Shown here: piece after piece, positions 8,044-16,917 of the stretch
Layout: the number at the start of each line of letters is the position of its first letter
Position numbering within the stretch: the stretch's first letter is position 1
Assembly: GCF_000175935.2 (NCBI RefSeq)
Contig: NC_014840.1
Location: forward strand, 186,001-250,000
Direction of reading: 5' to 3'
DNA length: 64,000 nucleotides
From: Pantoea sp. At-9b
GTDB lineage: Bacteria > Pseudomonadota > Gammaproteobacteria > Enterobacterales > Enterobacteriaceae
Program-made: the position numbers and the translations under genes
Notes under the pieces: model-generated
Told to the model about the DNA's origin: nothing
Seen by the model: only the letters and a program-made list of their open reading frames with translations
Databases searched by the model: none

Positions 8044-9813
8044 ATGAAAAAGATCAATGACGCCGTCGATGTCATCATCGTCGGTTTAGGCTGGGCTGGC
8101 TCAATTATGGGTATTGAGTTGGCCCAGGCCGGATTAAAAGTGCGCGCGCTGGAGCGTGGCGAAGACCGTCTCAACAGCGATTACGCCTATCCTAAACCCG
8201 CCGATGAACTGGCCTTCACCAAGCGCCATAAAATCATGCAAAGCCCACATGATGCGGCTTTCACCGTTCGCCACAATGCCGCAGAAACCGCCTTGCCGAT
8301 GCGCGAACTGGGCGCTTTCCGTCTGGGCGATGGCGTGGGCGGGGCCGGTCTGCACTGGACCGGGATGATCACCCGCCCTACACCTGTCGACCTTAAAATG
8401 AAAACTTACGCCGACGAACATTTCAAAGCGGGTGAGCTGGATGAAGAACTGCGCATTGCTGATTTCCCGGTCAGTTGGGAAGAGATCGAGCCGCATATGG
8501 ACTTCTTCGATCGCGTGTGTGGCTCCTCCGGTGAGACTGGCAACCTGCGTGGCGTGATCCAGCAGGGCGGCGACCCGTTTGAAGGTGCGCGATCCAACCC
8601 CTTCCCCAACAAACCACTGGAAGATAGCCTCAACGCGACGATGTTTCGCAAGGCCACCCAGGAGATGGGACTCCATCCTTACTCGATGCCTTCGGCAGCG
8701 GTTTCTGTACCTTATACCAACCCCTATGGTCAGCAGATTGCCCCCTGCAACTACTGCGGCTTTTGTCAGTTTTACTCATGCCTGAACTATTCAAAAGCCT
8801 CGCCGCAAACCGCGATCCTCGATCGCCTGAAGCAGTTTAAAAACTTCGACTATAAAACCCGTGCCAACGTCATCCGGGTAGAAAAACATGCCGACGGCAA
8901 AACCGCGACAGGTGTGACGTACATTGATGAAAATGGCGACGAGGTGTTCCAACCCGCCAGCATCGTCATTCTGTCGACCTTTGGCCTGAACAATGTGCGC
9001 CTGTTACTTAACTCGTCAATCGGTCAGCCATACAACCCAATCACCGAGGAAGGCGTGATTGGCCGTAACTATACCCACCAGTACGGCGGCGGATTTACCC
9101 TGTTCTTCGATAACCTTGAATTCAACCCGTTCGCGACAGCCGGACCAACCGGCACGGTGATCAGTGACTATGGCACCGGCAATATTGACACGGCTCCGCT
9201 GGGTTTTATCGGCGGCGCGAAAATCTACAGCTCACAACCCACCGGCACGCCAATGGCGGCAGCGGTGAAGAAAGGCGCACCGTCATGGGGTAGCGGCTGG
9301 AAAAAAGCACTGAAGGAAAGTTACGGTCACTCGATGGGCGTCAAGCTCGAAGCCAGCAATATGGCGACGCGTGGCAACTATCTGGACCTTGATCCGGTGT
9401 ACAAAGACCGTTTCGGCATGCCGCTGCTGCGTGTCACTTATGACTATGTCCAGAACGATCTGCGGATGTTGCAGTATCTGAAAGAGAAGATGGAGGCGAT
9501 TACCAAACACCTCAATCCAACCCAGTACTCGCACAACATTTTGAAGATGGATAGCCATTTCGCCAGCTCGCCGAACTACGTCAACACCCATAACGCCGGG
9601 GGTGCCATCATGGGCGATAACCCACGCACCTCCGCGCTTAACCGCTATCTGCAAAGCTGGGATGTCCACAACGTGTTTGTGATGGGTGCCAACGCCTTCC
9701 CGCAAAACTTCTATGCCAACCCCTCGGCGATGGTGGCCGGGCTGGCGTACTGGTCAGCAAAAGCCATTCGCGAGCAGTATCTGAAAAACCCCGGTCCACT
9801 GGTGCAGGCATAA
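8044..9813 (+). CDS. FAD-dependent GMC dehydrogenase, large (alpha) subunit
   Basis: A 589-residue glucose-methanol-choline family flavoprotein. The FAD-binding fold is at the N terminus (VGLGWAG, glycines 14, 16 and 19). A cysteine cluster, CNYCGFCQFYSC at residues 235-246, should hold an Fe-S cluster, as in FAD-dependent glucose and gluconate dehydrogenases. The C-terminal GMC part has the THNAGGAIMG and NPSAMVAGLAYWSA blocks. It lacks its own signal, so it is expected to ride on the Tat signal of the small subunit. Electrons would go to the downstream cytochrome. Substrate could be gluconate, 2-ketogluconate, sorbitol or another polyol. Confidence 0.88.
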   Translation: MKKINDAVDVIIVGLGWAGSIMGIELAQAGLKVRALERGEDRLNSDYAYPKPADELAFTKRHKIMQSPHDAAFTVRHNAAETALPMRELGAFRLGDGVGGAGLHWTGMITRPTPVDLKMKTYADEHFKAGELDEELRIADFPVSWEEIEPHMDFFDRVCGSSGETGNLRGVIQQGGDPFEGARSNPFPNKPLEDSLNATMFRKATQEMGLHPYSMPSAAVSVPYTNPYGQQIAPCNYCGFCQFYSCLNYSKASPQTAILDRLKQFKNFDYKTRANVIRVEKHADGKTATGVTYIDENGDEVFQPASIVILSTFGLNNVRLLLNSSIGQPYNPITEEGVIGRNYTHQYGGGFTLFFDNLEFNPFATAGPTGTVISDYGTGNIDTAPLGFIGGAKIYSSQPTGTPMAAAVKKGAPSWGSGWKKALKESYGHSMGVKLEASNMATRGNYLDLDPVYKDRFGMPLLRVTYDYVQNDLRMLQYLKEKMEAITKHLNPTQYSHNILKMDSHFASSPNYVNTHNAGGAIMGDNPRTSALNRYLQSWDVHNVFVMGANAFPQNFYANPSAMVAGLAYWSAKAIREQYLKNPGPLVQA

Positions 9814-9823
9814 GGAGATAACC

Positions 9824-11086
9824 ATGAAAATAAAACTGCGTTATCTGCTGATGGCGGGCCTGATGAGCGCCGCCGCGCAGGCGGCTGATAATCAGGATGC
9901 CGCGCTTATCGCCAAAGGGGAATATCTGGCTCGTGCCGGGGATTGCACTGCCTGTCACTCCATTGCCGGTGGTAAAGCGTTTGGTGGTGGCCTGGCGATT
10001 GCCAGCCCGATGGGGGTGATCTATTCCACCAATATTTCGCCTGATCCCGAAGCCGGTATCGGCAAGTACACCGAACAGGAATTTGCGGATGCGGTGCGTA
10101 AGGGGATCCGTCGCGATGGTAAACATCTCTATCCCGCGATGCCCTACCCGGATTATCGCGGCATTACCGATGAAGATATGCACGCGTTGTATGTCTATTT
10201 TATGCAAGGCGTCAAACCGGTGGCTGAAAAAGCGCCGGAAACGTCACTGATGTTCCCGTTTAGCCAGCGCTGGGGCATGTGGTTCTGGAATGTTGCGTTC
10301 ACCGAAGATAAGCCGTTTGAACCCCGTCATTCCGTCCCTGACGACATCAATCGCGGTAAATATCTGGTGGAAACACTGGGGCACTGCGGTAGTTGCCACA
10401 CCCCCAGGGGCATCGGCATGCAGGAGAAGGCACTGAATGAATCCAGTGACAAGTATCTCGCTGGTGGAGAGTTAAATGGCTGGCCTGTGCCCTCACTGCG
10501 CGGTATGCCAACCTGGAGTATCCAGAACATTACTGATTACCTCGCCACAGGTCGTAATGACTTTGCCTCCGTTGGCGGGGAAATGACCGGTGTGGTGGAG
10601 CACAGTATGCAGCATATGAATGATCAGGATCTGCATGCGATTGCGGCGTATCTCAAGTCATTGCCTGCGGATACTCCAGCCGTCAATCGTCGGGCTGATC
10701 CCGAGCAGGAAACCCGTAAGACTGCCGATGTTCTCACCCAAGGTCATAATCTGAACCCCGGGCAGATGCTGTATATGAACAACTGCGAAGCCTGTCACTG
10801 GACTGATGGTAACGGGGCCAAAGGGATCTTCCCGCGTTTGAACGGGGGTGATGTGGTGGTGGCAGATAACCCAACCGGTTTAATCAACATCATCCTGCAA
10901 GGGGCGCAAACCCCTTCAACACCGCAAGCACCGTCAGTTATGGCAATGCCCGGCTTTGCCTCCCGGCTAAGTGACGAACAGGTGGCGCAACTGGCAACAT
11001 TTGTCCGTAGTGGCTGGAGTAACGATGCACCGGCAGTGTCGGCTAAAGAGGTGAAAAAGGTACGGGAAAGTCTGGCTAAACCTTAA
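9824..11086 (+). CDS. Triple-haem cytochrome c subunit of the dehydrogenase
   Basis: A 420-residue exported cytochrome with three CxxCH haem sites: CTACH near residue 44, CGSCH near 191 and CEACH near 323. A Sec-type signal peptide ends around AAAQA. This is the usual membrane-bound cytochrome subunit of gluconate 2-, 2-ketogluconate or sorbitol dehydrogenases, passing electrons to ubiquinone. It starts 10 bases after the flavoprotein gene with a good AAGGAG ribosome site. An almost perfect 13-base-arm hairpin follows at 11097-11124. Confidence 0.9.
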   Translation: MKIKLRYLLMAGLMSAAAQAADNQDAALIAKGEYLARAGDCTACHSIAGGKAFGGGLAIASPMGVIYSTNISPDPEAGIGKYTEQEFADAVRKGIRRDGKHLYPAMPYPDYRGITDEDMHALYVYFMQGVKPVAEKAPETSLMFPFSQRWGMWFWNVAFTEDKPFEPRHSVPDDINRGKYLVETLGHCGSCHTPRGIGMQEKALNESSDKYLAGGELNGWPVPSLRGMPTWSIQNITDYLATGRNDFASVGGEMTGVVEHSMQHMNDQDLHAIAAYLKSLPADTPAVNRRADPEQETRKTADVLTQGHNLNPGQMLYMNNCEACHWTDGNGAKGIFPRLNGGDVVVADNPTGLINIILQGAQTPSTPQAPSVMAMPGFASRLSDEQVAQLATFVRSGWSNDAPAVSAKEVKKVRESLAKP

Positions 11087-11096
11087 TGCAATCCCC

Positions 11097-11124
11097 GTAG
11101 TGGCGCGATAAATCGCGCCACTAC
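11097..11124. terminator. Bidirectional terminator-like hairpin
   Basis: Perfect 13-base arms, GTAGTGGCGCGAT and ATCGCGCCACTAC, separated by AA. It lies between two convergent operons. There is no clear T-run, so it may act by structure alone. Confidence 0.55.
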
Positions 11125-11147
11125 GGTACTCAGCAATGAACCGTCTT

Positions 11148-11897
11148 TTACTCGCCTTTAAAGACCCGCAATCCGCCATAGGACTGGCAAACCGGCATCA
11201 TTTCCAACGTATTGATATTCACATGCGCAGGCAGATTGCTGACCCACCAAATGGCTTCGGTGATATCTTCCGGCAACAGGGGTTGCGTATTGGCATAAGT
11301 CTGATCAACGCGCCCGGCATCACCCTTAAACCGCACGCTGGAGAACTCCGTCCCGCCGACCAACCCCGGTTCAATATTGGTGACACGCACCGCCGTACCC
11401 GCTAAATCGGTGCGTAAATTCAGGCTGAACTGCCGCACGAAAGCCTTGGACGCGCCATAGACGTTCCCACCCGCATACGGCCAGCTGCCCGCCGTCGAGC
11501 CGAGATTGATAATATGCCCGCGATTGCGTGCAACCATCCCCGGTAAAACCACCCTTGTCACATGCACCAGACCTTTGACGTTAACGTCTATCATCCGGTT
11601 CCAGTCATCCATATTGGCCTGCTGAGCAGGTTCCAGCCCCAAAGCCAGACCGGCGTTATTAATCAGCACGTCAATATCCCGCCATGCCAGCGGCAATTGT
11701 TCCAGCAGGCTATCCACTGCCAGTGAATCACTGACGTCCAGCCTGAGGGTGAAAATGTTGTCTCCGGCAATGGCTTTCAGGTCATCAAGACGTTCCTGCC
11801 GCCGTCCGGTGGCGATCACCCGGTGTCCATGTTGCGCATAACGCAGCGCCAAATCCCAGCCGAATCCGGCTGTCGCTCCGGTAATAAGAATAAGCAT
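11148..11897 (-). CDS. ydfG: NADP-dependent SDR, YdfG-like 3-hydroxy acid dehydrogenase
   Basis: A 249-residue classical short-chain dehydrogenase very similar to E. coli YdfG (serine / L-allo-threonine / 3-hydroxypropionate dehydrogenase). Visible are the cofactor site TGATAGFG, the NADP-type ATGRRQERL, NNAG, the catalytic Ser region INLGSTAGSWPYAGG, and YGASK (Tyr and Lys). The end INTLEMMPV is also YdfG-like. In E. coli the enzyme also reduces malonic semialdehyde. Here it is the last gene of a five-gene operon of small redox and tautomerase proteins under a PadR-type operator. Confidence 0.9.
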   Translation of the reverse strand: MLILITGATAGFGWDLALRYAQHGHRVIATGRRQERLDDLKAIAGDNIFTLRLDVSDSLAVDSLLEQLPLAWRDIDVLINNAGLALGLEPAQQANMDDWNRMIDVNVKGLVHVTRVVLPGMVARNRGHIINLGSTAGSWPYAGGNVYGASKAFVRQFSLNLRTDLAGTAVRVTNIEPGLVGGTEFSSVRFKGDAGRVDQTYANTQPLLPEDITEAIWWVSNLPAHVNINTLEMMPVCQSYGGLRVFKGE

Positions 11898-11914
11898 GAC
11901 TACTGTCCTGGTAA

Positions 11915-12100
11915 TTAGAGATCTTTAAATAAAACACCGCCGCGAGACTTGTGTTCTTTGTCCGTTTCAATCAGCGAAATAACAATGTATTCCTCTTTAA
12001 CCGGTAACGCGTCTTTCACTGCCTGATAAATACCATCCATCAGTTTTTTCTTTTGTTCTGGAGTACGACCACTCACCATGTGCACAATAATTTCTGGCAT
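11915..12100 (-). CDS. 4-oxalocrotonate tautomerase family protein
   Basis: A 61-residue tautomerase subunit. Proline 2 becomes the N-terminal catalytic base after methionine removal, and RTPEQKKKL is the usual following helix. Members act on enol/keto acids and some dehalogenate small molecules; the substrate here is unknown. It lies 17 bases before the YdfG-like gene and 9 bases after the PEBP-like gene on the transcribed strand, so it is operonic. Confidence 0.88.
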   Translation of the reverse strand: MPEIIVHMVSGRTPEQKKKLMDGIYQAVKDALPVKEEYIVISLIETDKEHKSRGGVLFKDL

Positions 12101-12109
12101 GTTCTCACC

Positions 12110-12658
12110 TTATTGCTTTGGCATAATAAACTGGCCGACCAGACCCGCTGAGGCCAGAACGTGACCTTTCAGTTGCAACATTACCGCATCTCTTACCAGG
12201 CCTTTTTGCAGCGCATCAGGAGCATAATCAGTCGCAATTAGGGTGAAGTTATAGTTGTGAATATCACCCTTCACCGGAGGGCAAGGACCGGAATAACCCT
12301 GAATATTCTTCCCATTGGTGCCAGGGGTATAGCCGACAACGCCGGTCAAGTCCCCTTTAGCAAATTGATGGCGGCTACTGTCGATGCCGTAGCCAAGGAA
12401 ATGGGTCATGCCCAGGCCGTTGGCCCCCTGCGGATCTTCAATCAGCAGCACATAGCTTTTGGTGTTGGCAGGTGCGCCACGCCAGCTCAACTGCGGTGAA
12501 ATGTTTTGCCCCGGGCACTGGCCACCGCCACCCATCGCAACAGGTAATTTTCCTGCATTGTTGAACTGATTTGAGTGCAGCGTAAAGGGCGCTGCCAACG
12601 CCCCGGCAGAACATAACATCAGGCCTGCAAATAATCCTGCATGAACGCGTGATAACAC
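12110..12658 (-). CDS. Exported YbhB/YbcL (PEBP, RKIP-like) protein
   Basis: A 182-residue phosphatidylethanolamine-binding-protein family member with a signal peptide ending near AGALAAP. The family core is seen in SPQLSWRGAPANTKSYVLLIEDP and in the ligand-pocket segment GYSGPCPP. Bacterial YbhB/YbcL proteins are cytoplasmic or periplasmic and have no clear enzymatic role. It sits inside the PadR-controlled operon. Two cysteines (GQCPG and GPCPP) could form a periplasmic disulfide; this is inference. Confidence 0.85.
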   Translation of the reverse strand: MLSRVHAGLFAGLMLCSAGALAAPFTLHSNQFNNAGKLPVAMGGGGQCPGQNISPQLSWRGAPANTKSYVLLIEDPQGANGLGMTHFLGYGIDSSRHQFAKGDLTGVVGYTPGTNGKNIQGYSGPCPPVKGDIHNYNFTLIATDYAPDALQKGLVRDAVMLQLKGHVLASAGLVGQFIMPKQ

Positions 12659-12679
12659 GGTTTTCTCCTTTCTTCTGAA

Positions 12680-12973
12680 TTATAAATCGATGCTTTTAAT
12701 ATCGGGTACAGCAGCCAGTAATGGATCAGTGTCAGCAATCAAGCGTTTAAAATGGGTTTGCTCGAAGTGATATTGAATCGCCTGTTCGCCTTGCCATTTT
12801 TCGTGGATCAGAAAGATATTCTCATCTTGCGTATTCTTATAAACATCGTAATGAATACATCCCTCTTCGGCGCGACTGGGAGCAATGCAGCGTTCAATAG
12901 CGTCAAATAATTCCTCCCCCTTTCCTTCCTGCGCAATAAACTTGGCAATAACCAGCTTAATATTTCCGCTCAT
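12680..12973 (-). CDS. Antibiotic biosynthesis monooxygenase (ABM) domain protein
   Basis: A 97-residue single-domain ABM-fold protein, of the size of YgiN-type quinol monooxygenases. Visible are the strand KLVIAKFIAQEGKGEEL, the EEGCIHYDVYKN segment and FLIHEKWQGEQAIQYHFEQTHFK, whose histidines are typical of the family. It probably acts on quinols or other aromatic or enol substrates without a cofactor. It is the second gene of the cupin operon, 26 bases after the cupin gene. Confidence 0.85.
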   Translation of the reverse strand: MSGNIKLVIAKFIAQEGKGEELFDAIERCIAPSRAEEGCIHYDVYKNTQDENIFLIHEKWQGEQAIQYHFEQTHFKRLIADTDPLLAAVPDIKSIDL

Positions 12974-12999
12974 CAGACTTTCTCTCGTATAAATATGAT

Positions 13000-13575
13000 T
13001 TAAATCACTGTAATGCTGCTGTTAAAAAATCGGCGGGTACGATTGTCCAGTCTGTGATTTGACGCTCTTTGCCGCGTTTCCACATTGATCGCCGATCGGC
13101 AGACATCCCAGCTGTTGCTCTCGGGATAGCAGGCCAGAACCGAAAAATCCTGACTGCTTTGCAGCAGGCGCTGGCCAGTCCCCGCCGGTAAAAAAATCAC
13201 ATCACCCACCCTCGCTGGCACCACCTCGCCGTTATCGCCACCAATCTGCAACTGACCGTTGCCTGCCACCACGACAAAAATCACATGTGTGCTGCTGTGG
13301 AAATGCTGATACGCGAAGGGTTTTCCCTGCCATTGCTGCGACCATCCAGCCTTAATCAACCCGCCTGCGGCAGTCTCAGGCTGTGTCGTTCGGAAATGCA
13401 TAACAGGTAAGGCGGGATTATTCGGCACCCACCCATCAGCTGACAGACGCCATTGATTGATCAGTTGCAACGGCATCGCGGTTGCACTGTTTGCGGCCCG
13501 CACGGCGAGAGTGGGTAAAAAGAAAGCCAGTAACGCCGAGTGCTGCAAAAAGTTGCGTCGGGTGAAGTGAGCCAT
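13000..13575 (-). CDS. Tat-exported cupin-domain protein
   Basis: About 191 residues from ATG 13575, which has an AGGAAGG ribosome site and puts a twin-arginine motif (FTRRNFLQ) at the N terminus; the upstream in-frame start at 13629 lacks these. A single cupin barrel follows, with HFHSSTHVIFVVVAGNGQL and GDVIFLPAGTGQ; the histidines are possible metal ligands. It is the first gene of the five-gene operon and is divergent from padR. Its export sets it apart from the cytoplasmic SDR and tautomerase. Substrate unknown. Confidence 0.82.
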   Translation of the reverse strand: MAHFTRRNFLQHSALLAFFLPTLAVRAANSATAMPLQLINQWRLSADGWVPNNPALPVMHFRTTQPETAAGGLIKAGWSQQWQGKPFAYQHFHSSTHVIFVVVAGNGQLQIGGDNGEVVPARVGDVIFLPAGTGQRLLQSSQDFSVLACYPESNSWDVCRSAINVETRQRASNHRLDNRTRRFFNSSITVI

Positions 13576-13647
13576 ATCCCTTCCTGAAATATTGTGGTCT
13601 GCCGGTACCGGAACAGATTGCAAAATCAACTATCCGGTCTCATTATC

Positions 13648-13668
13648 ATACCTAGATAAACTAGGTAT
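13648..13668. promoter_or_regulatory. PadR-type operator over the cupin-operon promoter
   Basis: Perfect inverted repeat ATACCTAG (13648-13655) and CTAGGTAT (13661-13668) with a 5-base centre. On the minus strand a -35 box TTGACT (13681-13686) and a -10 box TAGTTT (13658-13663) are 17 bases apart, so the operator covers the -10 box of the cupin operon. It is also 63 bases before padR, which would give autoregulation. Confidence 0.75.
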
Positions 13669-13730
13669 CAAGGCAACCTAAGTCAAGCTAAGATAACGGC
13701 GAAGTGTGTATCTATCTTTGTAAGCGGAAA

Positions 13731-14069
13731 ATGACCATGAGAAGCAGTGCTGACGACAATCTGAAGAGCCATATTGAAATGGTCATACTTGCCGCGCTGG
13801 AGCGTGGCCCCAGTCATGGCTACGCATTAATTGAATTGATCCACCAGCTGACGGATGGCGTCCTTTCCTTCCAGGAAGGTACTGTCTACCCTCTTCTGCA
13901 CCGCATGGAACAACGTGGCCTGATTGGCGCAGAGTGGGAGATTGCGCCATCTAAACGGAAACGCCGTGTTTATCAACTGACCAAAGAAGGTCAGCAGGAG
14001 TTGGTGAGAAAACGCGAAGCCTGGGATAGCTACTCCCTGGCTGTCTCCTCTTTATTGCAGAGGTCATAA
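13731..14069 (+). CDS. PadR-family transcriptional repressor
   Basis: About 112 residues from ATG 13731 (an in-frame GTG at 13704 and an ATG at 13737 are alternatives). The PadR winged helix is clear: EMVILAALERGPSHGYALIE, then FQEGTVYPLLHRMEQRGLI and KRRVYQLTKEGQQEL. It is a short, phenolic-type PadR with one C-terminal helix for dimer formation. Its stop overlaps the ATG of the membrane protein gene (TAATG), a common PadR-HAAS arrangement. The palindrome in its promoter recurs in front of two other operons to the right, so it is probably a regional repressor. Confidence 0.9.
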   Translation: MTMRSSADDNLKSHIEMVILAALERGPSHGYALIELIHQLTDGVLSFQEGTVYPLLHRMEQRGLIGAEWEIAPSKRKRRVYQLTKEGQQELVRKREAWDSYSLAVSSLLQRS

Positions 14070-14701
14070 TGTCCACGCTGACTGAACTGCCAGAACCCGC
14101 TCAACGCTATCTGCTGGAGTTAAAGCATGAGCTACGTTTTGAACAGAAATATGCTGACAATATCTGTCTGGAGATCAGTGAGCATTTTTATGAAGCGGTA
14201 GAATGCAGCAACGATACTCCCGAAAAAGCGGCCCTGCGCGTGACGCAACGTTTTGGTTCCCCGCAAAACCTGGCCGCTGAATTTGCTGTGGTATTAATCA
14301 CGCGCAAACTGCGCAACACCTTGTTTATCAATCTCGGCATCATTATCGCCATCGTGTTTGCCGTGTTTACCTGTCTAACCAATCACCACGGTGGGCCTGC
14401 GGTGATCACCGCCGCATTGAGCGGTTGTGTCACCTGGGCAGGTCTGCTGGCGATTCACCGCAACCAGCTTGAAGGGGTCCGCCTCTATCACTGGCTATGT
14501 ACCCCGATGATTGCCTGTCAGACGACGTCATGCGCCCTGCTGTTGGCGCTGCTGTGGAACATTTTTAGCTCCCCCAACAGCTCCCTTTACTACCATTCTT
14601 TTGAATCGGCGGCGGTTGTGATCCTCGCCGCGCGGATGCTCCATTTGAAATTACGCAGCCGCAGCATGTGTGCGCTGTGGAAGAAAACCACGCAGCATTA
14701 A
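14069..14701 (+). CDS. HAAS-domain membrane protein paired with PadR
   Basis: A 210-residue protein. The N-terminal 80 residues are soluble and helical, with ISEHFYEAVECSNDTPEKAALRVTQRFGSP, the pattern of the HAAS domain found next to PadR genes. Four or five hydrophobic helices follow to about residue 195. It overlaps padR by one base, so the two are translationally coupled. Such proteins are thought to signal to the paired PadR; the exact mechanism is not known. It is convergent with the aldo/keto reductase gene, sharing the TTAA at the ends. Confidence 0.75.
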   Translation: MSTLTELPEPAQRYLLELKHELRFEQKYADNICLEISEHFYEAVECSNDTPEKAALRVTQRFGSPQNLAAEFAVVLITRKLRNTLFINLGIIIAIVFAVFTCLTNHHGGPAVITAALSGCVTWAGLLAIHRNQLEGVRLYHWLCTPMIACQTTSCALLLALLWNIFSSPNSSLYYHSFESAAVVILAARMLHLKLRSRSMCALWKKTTQH

Positions 14702-15534
14702 CGCGTTTCCAGCGGCACCTTACGTGTGGGTGACGGGAAGGCTTCATCCAAGACGTTAAGATCTGCTGGCTGTAACTGCACGCTTAATGCGGCGGCATTC
14801 TCTTTGATATGTGCCGCCTCCCCTGACTCCGGTATGGCGATCATATTGCCGTTACGGATCACCCAGGCGAGCAGAATGGTGGAGGGACCGGTTTGATATT
14901 TAGCAGCCAGCTGGGTGATCAACGGATGGCGCAGCAGCGATGCCCCTTCACCACCCAGCGGGGAGTACGCCATCATTGGCATATGATGCTGGTTACACCA
15001 GGGGATCAAATCAAACTCAATGCCACGGCTCGCCGGGTTATAGAAAATCTGATTGGTTGCACAGCGATCGCCGTTCTCGGTAGCAAACAGATCCTCCATA
15101 TCACTGACATCAAAATTGGAGACACCCCACGCCTTAATTTTCCCCTGCTGTTTCAGCTTCTCAAAACCTGACACCGCTTCAGACAAGATACTGCTGAAAC
15201 GCCAGTGCAGCAGATAGAGGTCGAGGCAATCGGTGTTGAGTCGCTTCAGACTGTCATTACAGCTACGTTCCATCATCAGACGATTAGCGTGGTAAGGATA
15301 GATCTTTGAAACCAGATACACCTTATCGCGTAAGCCATTAATCGCTTTGCCAATTAATGATTCAGAACGGCCATCACCGTACATTTCGGCGGTGTCGATC
15401 ACCTTTAGCCCGCTAGCAATACCGGCACGTAACGCATTGATTTCTGCCTGCGCGCTATGCCTGCCCTGACCCAGATGCCAGCTCCCCATGCCAATAGCGG
15501 GAACGTTCTGACCGTTAAGAGTGACTGTTTTCAT
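14698..15534 (-). CDS. Aldo/keto reductase
   Basis: A 278-residue AKR barrel with the catalytic tetrad in place: Asp in VIDTAEMYG, Tyr in the same motif, Lys in LVSKIYP and His in LLHWR. The size and the early GMGSWHLG motif fit the small, NADPH-dependent aldehyde-reductase group related to YeaE. It starts inside the end of the upstream carrier gene (20-base overlap), so the two are co-translated. It may reduce a carbonyl compound handled by the PadR-controlled group. Confidence 0.9.
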   Translation of the reverse strand: MKTVTLNGQNVPAIGMGSWHLGQGRHSAQAEINALRAGIASGLKVIDTAEMYGDGRSESLIGKAINGLRDKVYLVSKIYPYHANRLMMERSCNDSLKRLNTDCLDLYLLHWRFSSILSEAVSGFEKLKQQGKIKAWGVSNFDVSDMEDLFATENGDRCATNQIFYNPASRGIEFDLIPWCNQHHMPMMAYSPLGGEGASLLRHPLITQLAAKYQTGPSTILLAWVIRNGNMIAIPESGEAAHIKENAAALSVQLQPADLNVLDEAFPSPTRKVPLETR

Positions 15535-16864
15535 GCAATGTCTCTTTGAGGGGATAAATGGTTTTCTCTTCCAGCTGTATCTGTTTGCGGCCCAACCACT
15601 GGCTGTTGACCAGCCAGATCAGCGAAAGGGGTAAGGCCAGCCAAAGCAGCATGCCGCCACTCATGCCTACGGCATTCATTGCCGCCCAACTCCATGCCCC
15701 TACCTGGTCACCGGCACGATACACAGCGGTATCAATCACGTTTTTGGCTTTGTATTTGTCTTCGCGTTTTAATACGGTGAACAGGACTTCGCGTGCCGGA
15801 CGCGCCAGCGCAAAATTGCTGGCGCGTCTGAGCACGGAAAACATCACAATTGAAGCAGCCACCGGCCAGATCGACAGGCTGGCGAATCCCAGCAGCGTGA
15901 TAATCGGCAGCAGACCGAGCACCAACTTAGTGCCATAACGCGCCATCAGACGGCTGGTGATAAATAACTGCGTCACCAGCGTCAGCACATTCACCACCAG
16001 ATCAAGGGTGGCAAAAAAGGCGGTACGATCGCTGTCATACTGAAAAAGATGGCGTACCAGATCGGCCTGGCGGAAGTAGATCAGTGTTGAGGTGACCGAG
16101 TACAGCAACATGTACAGGCAGATGTTCAGCAAATAAGGCGATTGTGCAATCCGCACAATGCCTGAAAACACCCCGCCACCAAGCGGTTGCGTCTGGGCTG
16201 CGCCAGCATGGGTTGCATCCGCGAGATGAGTCACGCTGTTCAACCGCTTCACGCACACAACGGCACATTCCAGCAACACCGCTGCCAGCACGAACAGACC
16301 GATGGTATTGAAACGATGTACCAGCAACGCGGTGGTGGCCGATCCGACGATCGCCCCCAACGTGGCCCCGGCAGCCATCATGGCAAACAGCCTGCTGGCA
16401 CGCTCACGCGAGAAAATATCGGCAACCAGTGACCAGAACACCGACACCACATAAAGGTTAAAGACCGACAGCCAGACGAAAAACACTCTCCCCAGCCACA
16501 CCTGGGCAGCGACCGGCAGATAAAACTTCAGCACGGCAAAAATCAGTAAATGGCTGATAAAAAAACGATACACCAAAGGAATGAGCTTTTTGCGCGGCAG
16601 TTTACGAGACAGCGCCGCAAACGGCAGATTGAGGGCCAGCATCGCCAACAATGTGGCAGTGAACAGCCATTGCAGATTGTGCATTCCGCCATCAATACCA
16701 AAGGTGTCGCGGATCGGGCGCAGAACATAATAGGCAGATAACACGCAGAAGATGTAGATCATACAGACCAGCAACGCGCTCACTTCCTCTGCCTTGACGG
16801 GTGTCAGACGTAACCAGAAAGGCACTTTTAACTGACTGACAGGTTCAGTCGGCTGATTGCCCAT
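15515..16864 (-). CDS. NTP/NDP exchange transporter-like MFS protein
   Basis: A 449-residue protein with about twelve membrane helices. The N-terminal segment SAYYVLRPIRDTFGI and FWSLVADIFSRERASRLF are typical of the bacterial relatives of the plastid/rickettsial ATP/ADP translocase (Npt/TLC type) seen in many free-living bacteria. Nucleotide exchange is not shown for such relatives, so the real cargo is unknown. It begins the two-gene operon with the aldo/keto reductase. Its promoter carries the longest PadR-type palindrome of the window (16918-16948), 54 bases upstream. Confidence 0.78.
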   Translation of the reverse strand: MGNQPTEPVSQLKVPFWLRLTPVKAEEVSALLVCMIYIFCVLSAYYVLRPIRDTFGIDGGMHNLQWLFTATLLAMLALNLPFAALSRKLPRKKLIPLVYRFFISHLLIFAVLKFYLPVAAQVWLGRVFFVWLSVFNLYVVSVFWSLVADIFSRERASRLFAMMAAGATLGAIVGSATTALLVHRFNTIGLFVLAAVLLECAVVCVKRLNSVTHLADATHAGAAQTQPLGGGVFSGIVRIAQSPYLLNICLYMLLYSVTSTLIYFRQADLVRHLFQYDSDRTAFFATLDLVVNVLTLVTQLFITSRLMARYGTKLVLGLLPIITLLGFASLSIWPVAASIVMFSVLRRASNFALARPAREVLFTVLKREDKYKAKNVIDTAVYRAGDQVGAWSWAAMNAVGMSGGMLLWLALPLSLIWLVNSQWLGRKQIQLEEKTIYPLKETLHENSHS

Positions 16865-16917
16865 AACGACTCCTGGATAAATAATGATTCCATGTCATCA
16901 GGTATCAAGCCGGATGA

